Source of the DNA: JAZREA01 sp045660545
Lineage (GTDB): Bacteria > Bacillota > Clostridia > Monoglobales > Firm-18
Length of the DNA: 64,000 nucleotides
Reading direction: 5' to 3'
Assembly: GCA_045660545.1 (NCBI GenBank)
Contig: JAZREA010000006.1
Span: 4,535 to 68,534 of the forward strand
Every line of letters begins with the position of its first letter. Position 1 is the first letter of the stretch. The notes below the pieces were generated by a model. The model was not told where the DNA came from. It did not search any database and saw only the letters and a program-made list of their open reading frames with translations. The translations under genes were made by a program, and so were the position numbers. Below, in pieces: positions 52,658 to 59,393 of this stretch.

Positions 52658-52921
52658 TTACTCCAGTCCTATTGCGTCATCAATAATGCCGACAATCGCA
52701 GCATCAACAGGGGATGTCTCTACGCCACAGCCAATACGTGCCGCACTGCCCGTAGCGACCAAAACATCTTCACCTATACCGGCACCGACATTATCAATCG
52801 CAACAATTCTGCCGTCGCCTGCCATATTCTTGTACGGCTGCACAATGAGAAATTTATTTCCCGTCAAATTTTCATTTTTACGGGTGGCAACAACACTGCC
52901 AACTACCTTACCTACTATCAT
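52658..52921 (-). CDS. BMC-P pentameric vertex protein (EutN/CcmL/PduN family)
   Basis: The 87-residue protein starts MIVGKVVGSVVATRKNENLT and has NKFLIVQPYK, RIVAIDNVGAGIGEDVLVATGSAAR and VDAAIVGIIDD, the invariant EutN/CcmL core with the GAG and GSAAR loops. It caps the vertices of the shell. The ATG at 52921 has GGAAGGTG upstream. A GTG three codons earlier is inside that site and is rejected. It is the only vertex gene in the window. Confidence 0.93.
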   Translation of the reverse strand: MIVGKVVGSVVATRKNENLTGNKFLIVQPYKNMAGDGRIVAIDNVGAGIGEDVLVATGSAARIGCGVETSPVDAAIVGIIDDAIGLE

Positions 52922-52957
52922 GCAATTCACCTTCCGTTAAAGTATTTTAGGAAGATA

Positions 52958-53356
52958 TTATTTTAATGTAGGCAAAATCTTCTCAACGTCACCATGAGGT
53001 CTTGGAATTACGTGTGTTGCGATAATTTCGCCCAATTTTGTAGCAGCGCTTCCGCCTGCTTCAACAGCTGACTTAACAGCGCCAACGTCACCGCGTACCA
53101 TAACGCTTACCAAACCGGAACCGATTTTCTCTGTACCGATAAGTACAACGTTTGCAGCCTTTACCATTGCGTCAGCAGCCTCGATTGCAGCTACCAAACC
53201 TCTTGTTTCTACCATACCTAATGCTTCCTGTGCCATTTTTTTATCCTCCTTAATATTGTTTATGATTTTTGTTTCATCATTAACCTTTTTAGTTTCTGCC
53301 GCCTTGGGCGCAGCCTTCGGAGCAGCTTTTTTTGTTGTAGTTTTCTTTTCAGCCAT
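52958..53356 (-). CDS. BMC-H hexameric shell protein with N-terminal Lys/Ala tail and internal start
   Basis: From the ATG at 53356 (AGGCGG, 7-nt spacing) the product has 132 residues. A basic low-complexity tail, MAEKKTTTKKAAPKAAPKAA followed by ETKKVNDETKIINNIKEDKK, precedes the full BMC domain (ALGMVETRGLVAAIEAADAM, EKIGSGLVSVMVRGDVGAV, HVIPRPHGDVEKILP). An in-frame ATG at 53236 has a perfect AAGGAGG site and would give the plain 92-residue shell protein. Both forms probably exist. The domain is nearly identical to the next BMC-H gene. The tail could sit on one face of the hexamer and bind cargo, nucleic acid or another shell face, which is speculation. Confidence 0.88.
   Translation of the reverse strand: MAEKKTTTKKAAPKAAPKAAETKKVNDETKIINNIKEDKKMAQEALGMVETRGLVAAIEAADAMVKAANVVLIGTEKIGSGLVSVMVRGDVGAVKSAVEAGGSAATKLGEIIATHVIPRPHGDVEKILPTLK
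53243..53252 (-). promoter_or_regulatory. Strong internal ribosome binding site in the tailed BMC-H gene
   Basis: Minus-strand TAAGGAGGAT, seven to eight bases before the in-frame ATG at 53236. It lies within the codons for the end of the basic tail (NIKEDKK) and is stronger than the site of the long form. Confidence 0.85.
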
Positions 53357-53371
53357 AGTTTTTACCGCCTA

Positions 53372-53647
53372 TTAAAGCTGTGGGAGAATTTTTTCTACAT
53401 CGCCGTGCGGTCTTGGAATTACGTGAACAGCAACCAATTCGCCCAATTTTTCAGCAGCGCTTGCGCCCACTTCTGTAGCAGCCTTAACAGCGCCTACGTC
53501 ACCGCGTACCATAACGCTTACCAAACCGGAACCGATTTTCTCTGTACCTACAAGTACTACCTCAGCAGCCTTTACCATTGCATCAGCAGCCTCGATTGCA
53601 GCTACCAAACCTCTTGTTTCTACCATACCTAATGCTTCCTGTGCCAT
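53372..53647 (-). CDS. BMC-H hexameric shell protein (PduA/CcmK-like)
   Basis: The 91-residue single BMC domain is MAQEALGMVETRGLVAAIEA, ADAMVKAAEVVLVGTEKIG, SGLVSVMVRGDVGAVKAATE and late HVIPRPHGDVEKILPQL. It forms the hexamers that tile the facets of the shell. The pore region KIGSGL is typical of small polar-substrate pores. GGAGGTGA lies six bases before the ATG. The first 69 bases differ by one base from the internal-start part of the next gene, so the two arose by recent duplication or gene conversion. Confidence 0.94.
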   Translation of the reverse strand: MAQEALGMVETRGLVAAIEAADAMVKAAEVVLVGTEKIGSGLVSVMVRGDVGAVKAATEVGASAAEKLGELVAVHVIPRPHGDVEKILPQL

Positions 53648-53669
53648 TTAAAGTCACCTCCAAAATAAT

Positions 53670-54890
53670 TTATTCATTTATTATTGCTATTTTTAAACCT
53701 TCCATCTTCAGATTAGTAACATGAGCTTCGTTAATCTGAGAAAGAGGGAATTTATGAGTTATAAGCTTGTGCATCGGAAGTCCGATACCCTTAGCTCTCT
53801 TTAAGAAATCAAACGTTGTTGCGTAGTCGCGCAGCGTATATGCCCACGAGCCAACCATCGTGATTTCCTTAGAACAAAGGTCAAAGTGCGGATTGATTGT
53901 AGCGTCTCCGCCGTTTATAAAGAACCCAAGCTCACAAAGTCCGCCACCGTTACGAATGAACTTGTAGATGTTGCTGTGTCCGACAGGCGAGCCTGTGCAC
54001 TGGAACGCAAAGTCTGCAAGATATCCACCAAACGCGTCTTTAACCGCATCCGCAAGAGCTTCAATACCCTTGTGGTCTTTAAAGTTAACAGTCTTAGTAG
54101 CGCCCATTTCTTTAGCAAAGCAAAGTCTCTTTTCCTCACCGTCAACAGCTACGATGTTTTCGATACCCATTGTACGCAAAACTGCGATGCAGATAAGACC
54201 GATAGGACCGCAGCCCTGAACAACAACTCTGCTGTTAAAGCGAAGGATTCCTGTTGTCTTGGCACGTTCTACCGCGTGAATCAACACTGCGGAAGGCTCT
54301 ACCAAAATTCTCTCGTCTAAGTTAAGGTCACTAACATTAAATACTGTTGAGCCGCCCCTTACAACTATGTAGTCTGCAAACCATCCGTTTAAGTGGATAT
54401 CGTCGTCAGGAAGAAGTCCGTAAAGGTCCGCGCCGTTACCGACGTTTTGCTTGTTAAGGTCGTACATTGTGATATTAGGGTCGTCCTGGAAAATCATGCT
54501 TGTAACAACCTTGTCGCCAAGTTTTAGAGGCTTGCCTGCGCTGTCCTTTTTAACGTTCTTACCCATTTTAACAATCTCGCCTGTTCCCTCGTGTCCCAAA
54601 ACAACAGGGATAAGGCCAAACGGGTCGCGCTTAAATTCGTGAGCGTCTGTACCGCAAACACCACAGCCCTCAACCTTAACGAGAATGTCGTCGTCGCCAA
54701 TCTCAGGGATTGGGAACTCTTTAATCTCGTACTTTTCCAAAGCAGTGAGCATTGCAACACGGCTCTTTGAAGGGATTGCACCGGCTGGTGCAGAAGCCTT
54801 TGCAGGAGCGTCGTTGCTTGCACCCATTTCCTGGAGCACTTGCTTTACTATCTGCTCGATATTCTTTGAATTGATATCCAAATTTATCAC
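53670..54890 (-). CDS. Zinc-type alcohol dehydrogenase with N-terminal encapsulation peptide
   Basis: The 406-residue protein starts with a predicted amphipathic helix (NIEQIVKQVLQEMG) and an Ala/Pro-rich linker (APAKASAPAGAIPSK) before the enzyme fold. The medium-chain dehydrogenase core has GCGVCGTDAHEFKRD (zinc Cys), VLGHEGTGEIVKMG, a Rossmann loop VVQGCGPIGLICIAVL and a late VGSWAYTLRDYATT. The helix and linker resemble cargo-targeting tags. It probably reduces propionaldehyde to propanol to recycle NAD inside the shell. Start codons GTG 54890 and TTG 54881 both have a plausible GGAG-type site. It heads the second BMC transcript. Confidence 0.87.
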   Translation of the reverse strand: MINLDINSKNIEQIVKQVLQEMGASNDAPAKASAPAGAIPSKSRVAMLTALEKYEIKEFPIPEIGDDDILVKVEGCGVCGTDAHEFKRDPFGLIPVVLGHEGTGEIVKMGKNVKKDSAGKPLKLGDKVVTSMIFQDDPNITMYDLNKQNVGNGADLYGLLPDDDIHLNGWFADYIVVRGGSTVFNVSDLNLDERILVEPSAVLIHAVERAKTTGILRFNSRVVVQGCGPIGLICIAVLRTMGIENIVAVDGEEKRLCFAKEMGATKTVNFKDHKGIEALADAVKDAFGGYLADFAFQCTGSPVGHSNIYKFIRNGGGLCELGFFINGGDATINPHFDLCSKEITMVGSWAYTLRDYATTFDFLKRAKGIGLPMHKLITHKFPLSQINEAHVTNLKMEGLKIAIINE

Positions 54891-54942
54891 TCCAATCCTA
54901 AAAGTTTACAAAATTATTTGTTTTTTACCAATTTATACGTTT

Positions 54943-54971
54943 ATTTTACCATAATTTTATTTGAAAGTCAA
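54943..54971 (-). promoter_or_regulatory. Sigma-A promoter of the shell/ADH transcript
   Basis: Minus strand TTGACT (54966-54971), 17-nt spacer, TAAAAT (54943-54948). No terminator separates it from pduV, so this may be an added internal promoter rather than an operon boundary. Confidence 0.78.
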
Positions 54972-54975
54972 CGGG

Positions 54976-55009
54976 TTTTCTGTTTTTTTCTTTGATTTTC
55001 TGTTTTTTT
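54976..55009. repeat. Two 14-bp direct repeats TTTTCTGTTTTTTT spaced 20 bp, upstream of the ADH promoter
   Basis: Copies at 54976-54989 and 54996-55009, immediately upstream of the -35 box. The 20-bp period puts both on the same face of the helix. They could be an UP-like A-tract element or sites for an activator. Confidence 0.75.
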
Positions 55010-55017
55010 TAAACGAG

Positions 55018-55443
55018 CTATATATTCAGATATTCAATCAGCTCGTTAACGCCGTATCCCGTAACAGAATCAATCCTGAAAACCTTTTCGCATCCGCTTA
55101 TTCTAAGCCAGTTTTCAGCCCTGTCGGGGTTGGCCCCCTCTTTTTCGCACTTGGTAACAATACCTATTACCTCACGGTTTGCCATACTCGTAATGCACGG
55201 CGGGAACAGAGAATACGGCTCAGTAGCAGCAACCAAAAGACCAACAATATCCGCCTCGTAGGAATAAAGCGCAAGCGCCCTGCCCAGATGGTTGGTCTGC
55301 GCGTACTCCCCGGGGGTATCAATAATATTGCTTTCAAACTTTATGTACTGGGTTTTGTCGTAGCTTATCGCCTCTCCACGAAGCACCTGGGTAAGAGTGG
55401 TCTTACCGCTTCCGCTTCTCCCCATAAGTATTAAGTTTTTCAT
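55018..55443 (-). CDS. pduV: EutP/PduV-family small GTPase-like protein
   Basis: The 141-residue P-loop protein starts MKNLILMGRSGSGKTTLTQV with Walker A GRSGSGKTT, a G3-like NIIDTPGEY and a late GIVTKCEKEG in the place of NKxD. It also has ARALALYSYEADIVGLLVA-type helices. Family members (EutP, PduV) are associated with the compartment exterior and may act as a GTPase or acetate kinase-like enzyme. The activity is not settled. The ATG at 55443 overlaps the PduU-like stop by one base. A longer frame from 55464 would run into that gene and is rejected. Confidence 0.88.
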   Translation of the reverse strand: MKNLILMGRSGSGKTTLTQVLRGEAISYDKTQYIKFESNIIDTPGEYAQTNHLGRALALYSYEADIVGLLVAATEPYSLFPPCITSMANREVIGIVTKCEKEGANPDRAENWLRISGCEKVFRIDSVTGYGVNELIEYLNI

Positions 55444-55814
55444 TATGTCTTGGTTATAGGACAAACAGTAAATCCTAATGTGTTTTCGCAGTATTCAACA
55501 AGCGCAGTAAGCGAAGCCGTAACTTCGGACACAGTGCCCGTTACGATAAGCGTACCGCTGAAACGGTCCACAAACCCAAGCTCTACTCCGGAAGACTTAA
55601 TCGCGATGTCTCCGGCAATAATAGCGGTCTCGGCAGGCGACATAGTCACAATGCCGATTGCAGTCTTTGAATATTCAACCGCAGGGTCAAGTCCAAGCTT
55701 TTTGTAAAGAATGTTGTCAGGATTCGCTATGATATGAGCGATACTGATCTGCTTGCCCGGAACAAGCTCCTGGACTATACGCAGTTTTTCTTTAATTGAA
55801 ATATCGTCTAACAT
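55443..55814 (-). CDS. pduU: PduU/EutS-like circularly permuted BMC-H shell protein
   Basis: The 123-residue protein opens with the beta-barrel-forming segment IVQELVPGKQISIAHIIANP, then LYKKLGLD, then a permuted BMC domain: AIGIVTMSPAETAIIAGDIAIKSSGVELGFVDRFSGTLIVTGTVSEV, ending CENTLGFTVCPITKT. This is the PduU/EutS layout. The N-terminal strands form a barrel that closes the hexamer pore. It lies between the activase and PduV-like genes. GGAGGGTAG precedes the ATG. Confidence 0.93.
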   Translation of the reverse strand: MLDDISIKEKLRIVQELVPGKQISIAHIIANPDNILYKKLGLDPAVEYSKTAIGIVTMSPAETAIIAGDIAIKSSGVELGFVDRFSGTLIVTGTVSEVTASLTALVEYCENTLGFTVCPITKT

Positions 55815-55819
55815 TTGTC

Positions 55820-56608
55820 CTACCCTCCTATCTTACATTTTAGCCCGTACCTTTCGGCAACGGCTTTTAGCTTTTCCATGTGTTCGTCTGTGGGTGTTTG
55901 GGCGTCTCCCATAGGATATTCCCTGCCAAGCCCCTTGTATTTGTCCTCGCCGAATCTGTGGTAAGGCAAAAGGTTTATTTCTTCGACACCTTCAAGACCT
56001 GACACAAACTTCGCAATCGACGAAATTTCCTGCTCCGTGTCATTAAATGTCGGGATAACAGGAACTCGTATTATAAGTTTTTTTGCTTTCTTTGCAATCT
56101 TCGCAGCATTTTCAAGTATCCGTTCATTCGGCATAGTCGTGAACTTTTCGTGCTTTTTACTGTCCGTGTGCTTTATATCCATAAGCACAGTATCTATGTA
56201 CGGAAGCAGCTTTTCAATTTTATCGTACGAAGAAAAGGCTGTTGTTTCAACCGCAGTATTTATAGACGCAGCTTTTGCCTCTCTAAGCAGTGCGTAAGCG
56301 AATTCGCTCTGGCAGAGCATCTCTCCGCCGGACAAAGTCAGCCCACCGCCCGAGCGTCTGTAATACGGCATATCCTTTTTCACTTCGTCCAAAACCTCGG
56401 CGACTGTTACGTCTTTGCCGACTGTTTCTTCCTTGCCGTTACGAATCATCGTCTGGATTTCAAAGCCCTGAGACTCAGGGTTGCAGCACCACTTGCACCT
56501 TAGCGCACAGCCTTTGAAAAACACGATAGTTCTAATCCCCGGACCATCATGAACGGAAAATTTTTGAATATCGAAAATCCTGCCGGATACATTCAAATAA
56601 TTATCCAT
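55820..56608 (-). CDS. Glycyl radical enzyme activase (radical SAM), compact form
   Basis: The 262-residue protein has SVHDGPGIRTIVFFKGCALR then CKWCCNPES, holding the CxxxCxxC radical SAM cluster. Later segments are LTLSGGEMLCQSEFA, IDTVLMDIKHTD, RVPVIPTFNDTEQEIS and LLPYHRFGEDKYKGLGREYPM. It installs the glycyl radical on the adjacent dehydratase. The region after the cluster goes straight to ESQGFEIQTMIRNG with no ferredoxin-like extra Cys motifs, unlike many GRE activases (about 300 residues). In length it resembles the pyruvate formate-lyase activase. The start lies 6 bases after the GRE stop. Confidence 0.93.
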   Translation of the reverse strand: MDNYLNVSGRIFDIQKFSVHDGPGIRTIVFFKGCALRCKWCCNPESQGFEIQTMIRNGKEETVGKDVTVAEVLDEVKKDMPYYRRSGGGLTLSGGEMLCQSEFAYALLREAKAASINTAVETTAFSSYDKIEKLLPYIDTVLMDIKHTDSKKHEKFTTMPNERILENAAKIAKKAKKLIIRVPVIPTFNDTEQEISSIAKFVSGLEGVEEINLLPYHRFGEDKYKGLGREYPMGDAQTPTDEHMEKLKAVAERYGLKCKIGG

Positions 56609-56614
56609 AAGGGG

Positions 56615-59143
56615 TTAAAAACCTCCTTGTTCTGTCCTGTTTATAATGTCGTCCTGTAAAGACTTCGAAAGAGTCGTAAACATAGCGCTGTAACCCGCAA
56701 CACGCACCACAAGGTTTTTGTATTTCTCAGGATGCAGCTGTGCGTCTCGCAAAGTCTCGCGACTTACAACGTTAAACTGCATGTGCATTCCCTTCTGGTC
56801 GAAGAACGCTCTTATAAGGGAAATAAACGCCTCGATACCCGAGTCGCCTTTTAGTGCGGACGGATGGAATTTCATATTAAACAAAGTTCCGTTTGAAGCG
56901 ATACCGTGGTCTAACTTCGCAACCGAGTTTGCAGCAGCGGTCGGGCCCTTTACGTCGCTTCCTGCCGCAGGCGAAACGCCGTCTGCAATAGGCGCTCCCG
57001 CAAGTCTTCCGTCAGGAGTTGCGCCCGTTTGCATACCAAGCGGAACGTTAGCTGAAACAGGGTAAAGACCCGCGTGGTAAATACCGCCTCTTGGGTTTTT
57101 GTATTTCTGCACAGGCTTTGTGTACGCATAGGCTACATTTCTGCCAAATATGTCTACCTCGTCAATATCGTTACCAAATTTAGGCAAAGCCTTAATATTG
57201 TCATAAAGCTCTTTGTACTCTTTGTTTTTGTCAGGCTCTATGTTGTTTTCCTTAATCTGGAGGAATATCTGTCCTATCTGCTCCTCGGTAAGTTCAAAGC
57301 CCTTCTTTTTAATCTCCTTGGCCACCTCGATTGTAAGGTTCTTTGCGTAAGCTTCGCTGTAAGGCAAGCCAAAGTTATTTTTAAGTGCGTCGGAATACTG
57401 CTGCAAGGTAACTGTCTTTGTCTTGTAGACAAGCTCGTTAATCGCGTAAAGCGCGTCGCCGACGTTTGCAATACCAAATCCCTGAGGACCGGTAAAGTTG
57501 TAAACAGCTCCACCTTCCTGAGCAGACTTACCGTTTTTAATACAGTCGTCAAGCATCGAGGACAAGAACGGAAGCGGGCAACGCTGTGCGTGAGCCGTGT
57601 CTATCGCATTGTCCGAATTAACCATAAGCTCAATAGCGTATTCCATCTGCTCTTTATATGCATTATAGAATTTGTCGTAAGTATCAAGGTCAGAAAGCGT
57701 ACCTGTTTTAAGTCCTACCTGAACCCCTTTGTCCATACCGTTAGAGAACACAAGCTCCAAAGGACGGCACATGTTAAAGAACGCCGCGTCGTGCCAGCCG
57801 TCAGTTTTTCCGCCCTTTTGCGGCTCTACGCAGCCGATAACGCAGTAGTCGCGCGCGTCTTCAAGCTTAACGCCTCTTGAAATCAGCGCCGGTATAATTA
57901 TTTCGTCGTTGTAGTACGCAGGAAGTCCGATACCTGTCTTTGTAAGCTTGGATGCCTTTACAAGCAGGTCGTGCGGAGTGCCGTTCCAAACCCTCATAGA
58001 AAGTGACGGCTGCGGCAGATTAATATGCATAGAAGCACTGATGCACATATACGAAAGGTCGTTAGTAGCGTCCCTTCCGCTTGTGTCCTGTCCGCCCACA
58101 ACTAAGTTCTGGAACATACTGTATCCCGCAAATCCTTCGGCAGAAAGAAGGTCACGCACCTTGTTAAGGCTGTTTAATTTAACCCATACGCAGTCGATAA
58201 GTTCCTGCGCTTTTTCTCGTGTAATCTTTCCGCTTTCGATATCTTTAATATAATAAGGATACATATATTGGTCAAATCTGCCCGGAGAAATCGAGTGACC
58301 GTTCGATTCAGTCTGGATAAGAAGCTGTATAAACCAAAAAGACTGACAAGCCTCGTGGAAGCTTGTAGCTCCGTTGCCCGGAACTTTATCGCACACCTCT
58401 GCGATAGTCAAAAGCTCTTCGCGTCTTTTAATGTCGGTACAGCTGTTTGCCATCTCGCGTGCAGCAGCGCTGTAACGCTTTGCAAATATAACCGCACTTT
58501 CACAAGCCTCCATCACAGAAGTAAGGAACGAATAACGTCTTGTGTAGTCTGCGTCGGAAATTTTGCACTTATCTCTTTCCTTTTTGGCCTGCTCGTATAT
58601 ACCAATGTAGCCGATTTTCAAGACCTTTGCATAGTCAACGCTTACATGGCCTATACCGTTGTAAAAGTAGTTACCTGTCGTAAAGATATTGTGCTTTATA
58701 GCCGTTAAGGTCTCTTTGGACATATATGATGTAGCAAGCTCGCTTGTAGTTCTGCCCTGCCAGTATTTATGTACTTCTCTTAGCTTATCTTTCGTTTCGT
58801 CAGAAATATAGAATGAATCTGCGCTTCTTGTCGCAATGGTATCAAATTCATCCTCAAGCCACTTGTTGGAAAACTCAGGGAAAGTCTGGCACCCTCTGCG
58901 TGTAACGCAGTTGCAGCCAACGATAAGCTCGTTATCGCGGATAACAACAGGCAGCTTCTCTGCAAGCGCCCTAAAAGCCCTGGACTTTCTTATATATATA
59001 GGCTGATTTTCCGTGCTCTTATAACTCTCCGTAATTATTTCCGCACGCGCAGACTCAATAGTCGGCGTTCCGGAATATAGGTCGTCGATAAGCTTTTGAA
59101 TTCTATCTGTCTTAGGAATGTCGTTAGTATAAACCTGTTTCAT
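56615..59143 (-). CDS. Glycyl radical propanediol/glycerol-type diol dehydratase
   Basis: The 842-residue protein has the B12-independent diol dehydratase residues: H166 in NGIGHVSVDY, S284 in ESNGHSIS, C438 and E440 in IGCVEPQ, D452 in GWHD and radical Gly817 in RVAGYS. The first three segments and D452 are diol-dehydratase, not choline-lyase, features. It converts 1,2-propanediol (or glycerol) to the aldehyde inside the shell. The ATG at 59143 has AGGAGG seven bases upstream. A start 26 codons earlier lies upstream of the promoter and is rejected. Relative to the C. butyricum enzyme there is a roughly 49-residue insertion near 590-645. No N-terminal tag precedes the catalytic fold. Confidence 0.93.
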   Translation of the reverse strand: MKQVYTNDIPKTDRIQKLIDDLYSGTPTIESARAEIITESYKSTENQPIYIRKSRAFRALAEKLPVVIRDNELIVGCNCVTRRGCQTFPEFSNKWLEDEFDTIATRSADSFYISDETKDKLREVHKYWQGRTTSELATSYMSKETLTAIKHNIFTTGNYFYNGIGHVSVDYAKVLKIGYIGIYEQAKKERDKCKISDADYTRRYSFLTSVMEACESAVIFAKRYSAAAREMANSCTDIKRREELLTIAEVCDKVPGNGATSFHEACQSFWFIQLLIQTESNGHSISPGRFDQYMYPYYIKDIESGKITREKAQELIDCVWVKLNSLNKVRDLLSAEGFAGYSMFQNLVVGGQDTSGRDATNDLSYMCISASMHINLPQPSLSMRVWNGTPHDLLVKASKLTKTGIGLPAYYNDEIIIPALISRGVKLEDARDYCVIGCVEPQKGGKTDGWHDAAFFNMCRPLELVFSNGMDKGVQVGLKTGTLSDLDTYDKFYNAYKEQMEYAIELMVNSDNAIDTAHAQRCPLPFLSSMLDDCIKNGKSAQEGGAVYNFTGPQGFGIANVGDALYAINELVYKTKTVTLQQYSDALKNNFGLPYSEAYAKNLTIEVAKEIKKKGFELTEEQIGQIFLQIKENNIEPDKNKEYKELYDNIKALPKFGNDIDEVDIFGRNVAYAYTKPVQKYKNPRGGIYHAGLYPVSANVPLGMQTGATPDGRLAGAPIADGVSPAAGSDVKGPTAAANSVAKLDHGIASNGTLFNMKFHPSALKGDSGIEAFISLIRAFFDQKGMHMQFNVVSRETLRDAQLHPEKYKNLVVRVAGYSAMFTTLSKSLQDDIINRTEQGGF

Positions 59144-59170
59144 GTCCAATCCTCCTACTCTTATACATAT

Positions 59171-59199
59171 ATCATACACCCAATCCCACATAAAGTCAA
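59171..59199 (-). promoter_or_regulatory. Sigma-A promoter of the GRE/BMC operon
   Basis: Minus strand TTGACT (59194-59199), 17-nt spacer, TATGAT (59171-59176), about 28 bases before the chosen GRE ATG. Nothing firm is seen in the 59200-59337 upstream stretch beyond A/T-rich tracts. Confidence 0.82.
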
Positions 59200-59337
59200 C
59201 ACGTTTATGGTAAAAAAACAAAAAAACACAGAATTTTTATGTATAAAATACACTTTTTAAAGAGAAAATCGCACTATAAAGCCAAAAAACAGTGTGTTTT
59301 TCTTTGTTTTAAGTAGCAAGGCATTTACAAAAGCACA

Positions 59338-59376
59338 TAAAAAAGCCACAGGGCAAAAGCATTACCCTGTGGCAAA
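59338..59376 (-). terminator. Intrinsic terminator of the CPA2 antiporter transcript
   Basis: GCCACAGGG / CCCTGTGGC around an 11-nt loop. On the minus strand it is followed by TTTTTTATG. It separates the antiporter from the BMC promoter. Confidence 0.9.
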
Positions 59377-59393
59377 AGTTATTACGTATTAAA

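Noticed and set aside
57074..57880. 268-codon plus-strand reading frame inside the GRE gene
   Set aside because: Antisense shadow of a highly conserved coding region with no ribosome binding site and a Val/Arg/Cys-rich non-protein-like composition.
56615..59143. GRE as choline TMA-lyase (CutC) or pyruvate formate-lyase
   Set aside because: H166, S284 and D452 match the diol dehydratase active site. No choline-locus genes are nearby, and the PduS, T, U, V, L, P set points to propanediol.
56615..59221. Longer GRE reading frame starting at 59221 (26 extra residues)
   Set aside because: The extra part lies across the -35 and -10 boxes and has no ribosome binding site. The ATG at 59143 has a perfect AGGAGG and matches the family N-terminus.
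59281..59305. AAAAACA-CAC-TGTTTTT inverted repeat upstream of the GRE promoter as an operator
   Set aside because: Very A/T-rich and short; expected often by chance and far from the -35 box.
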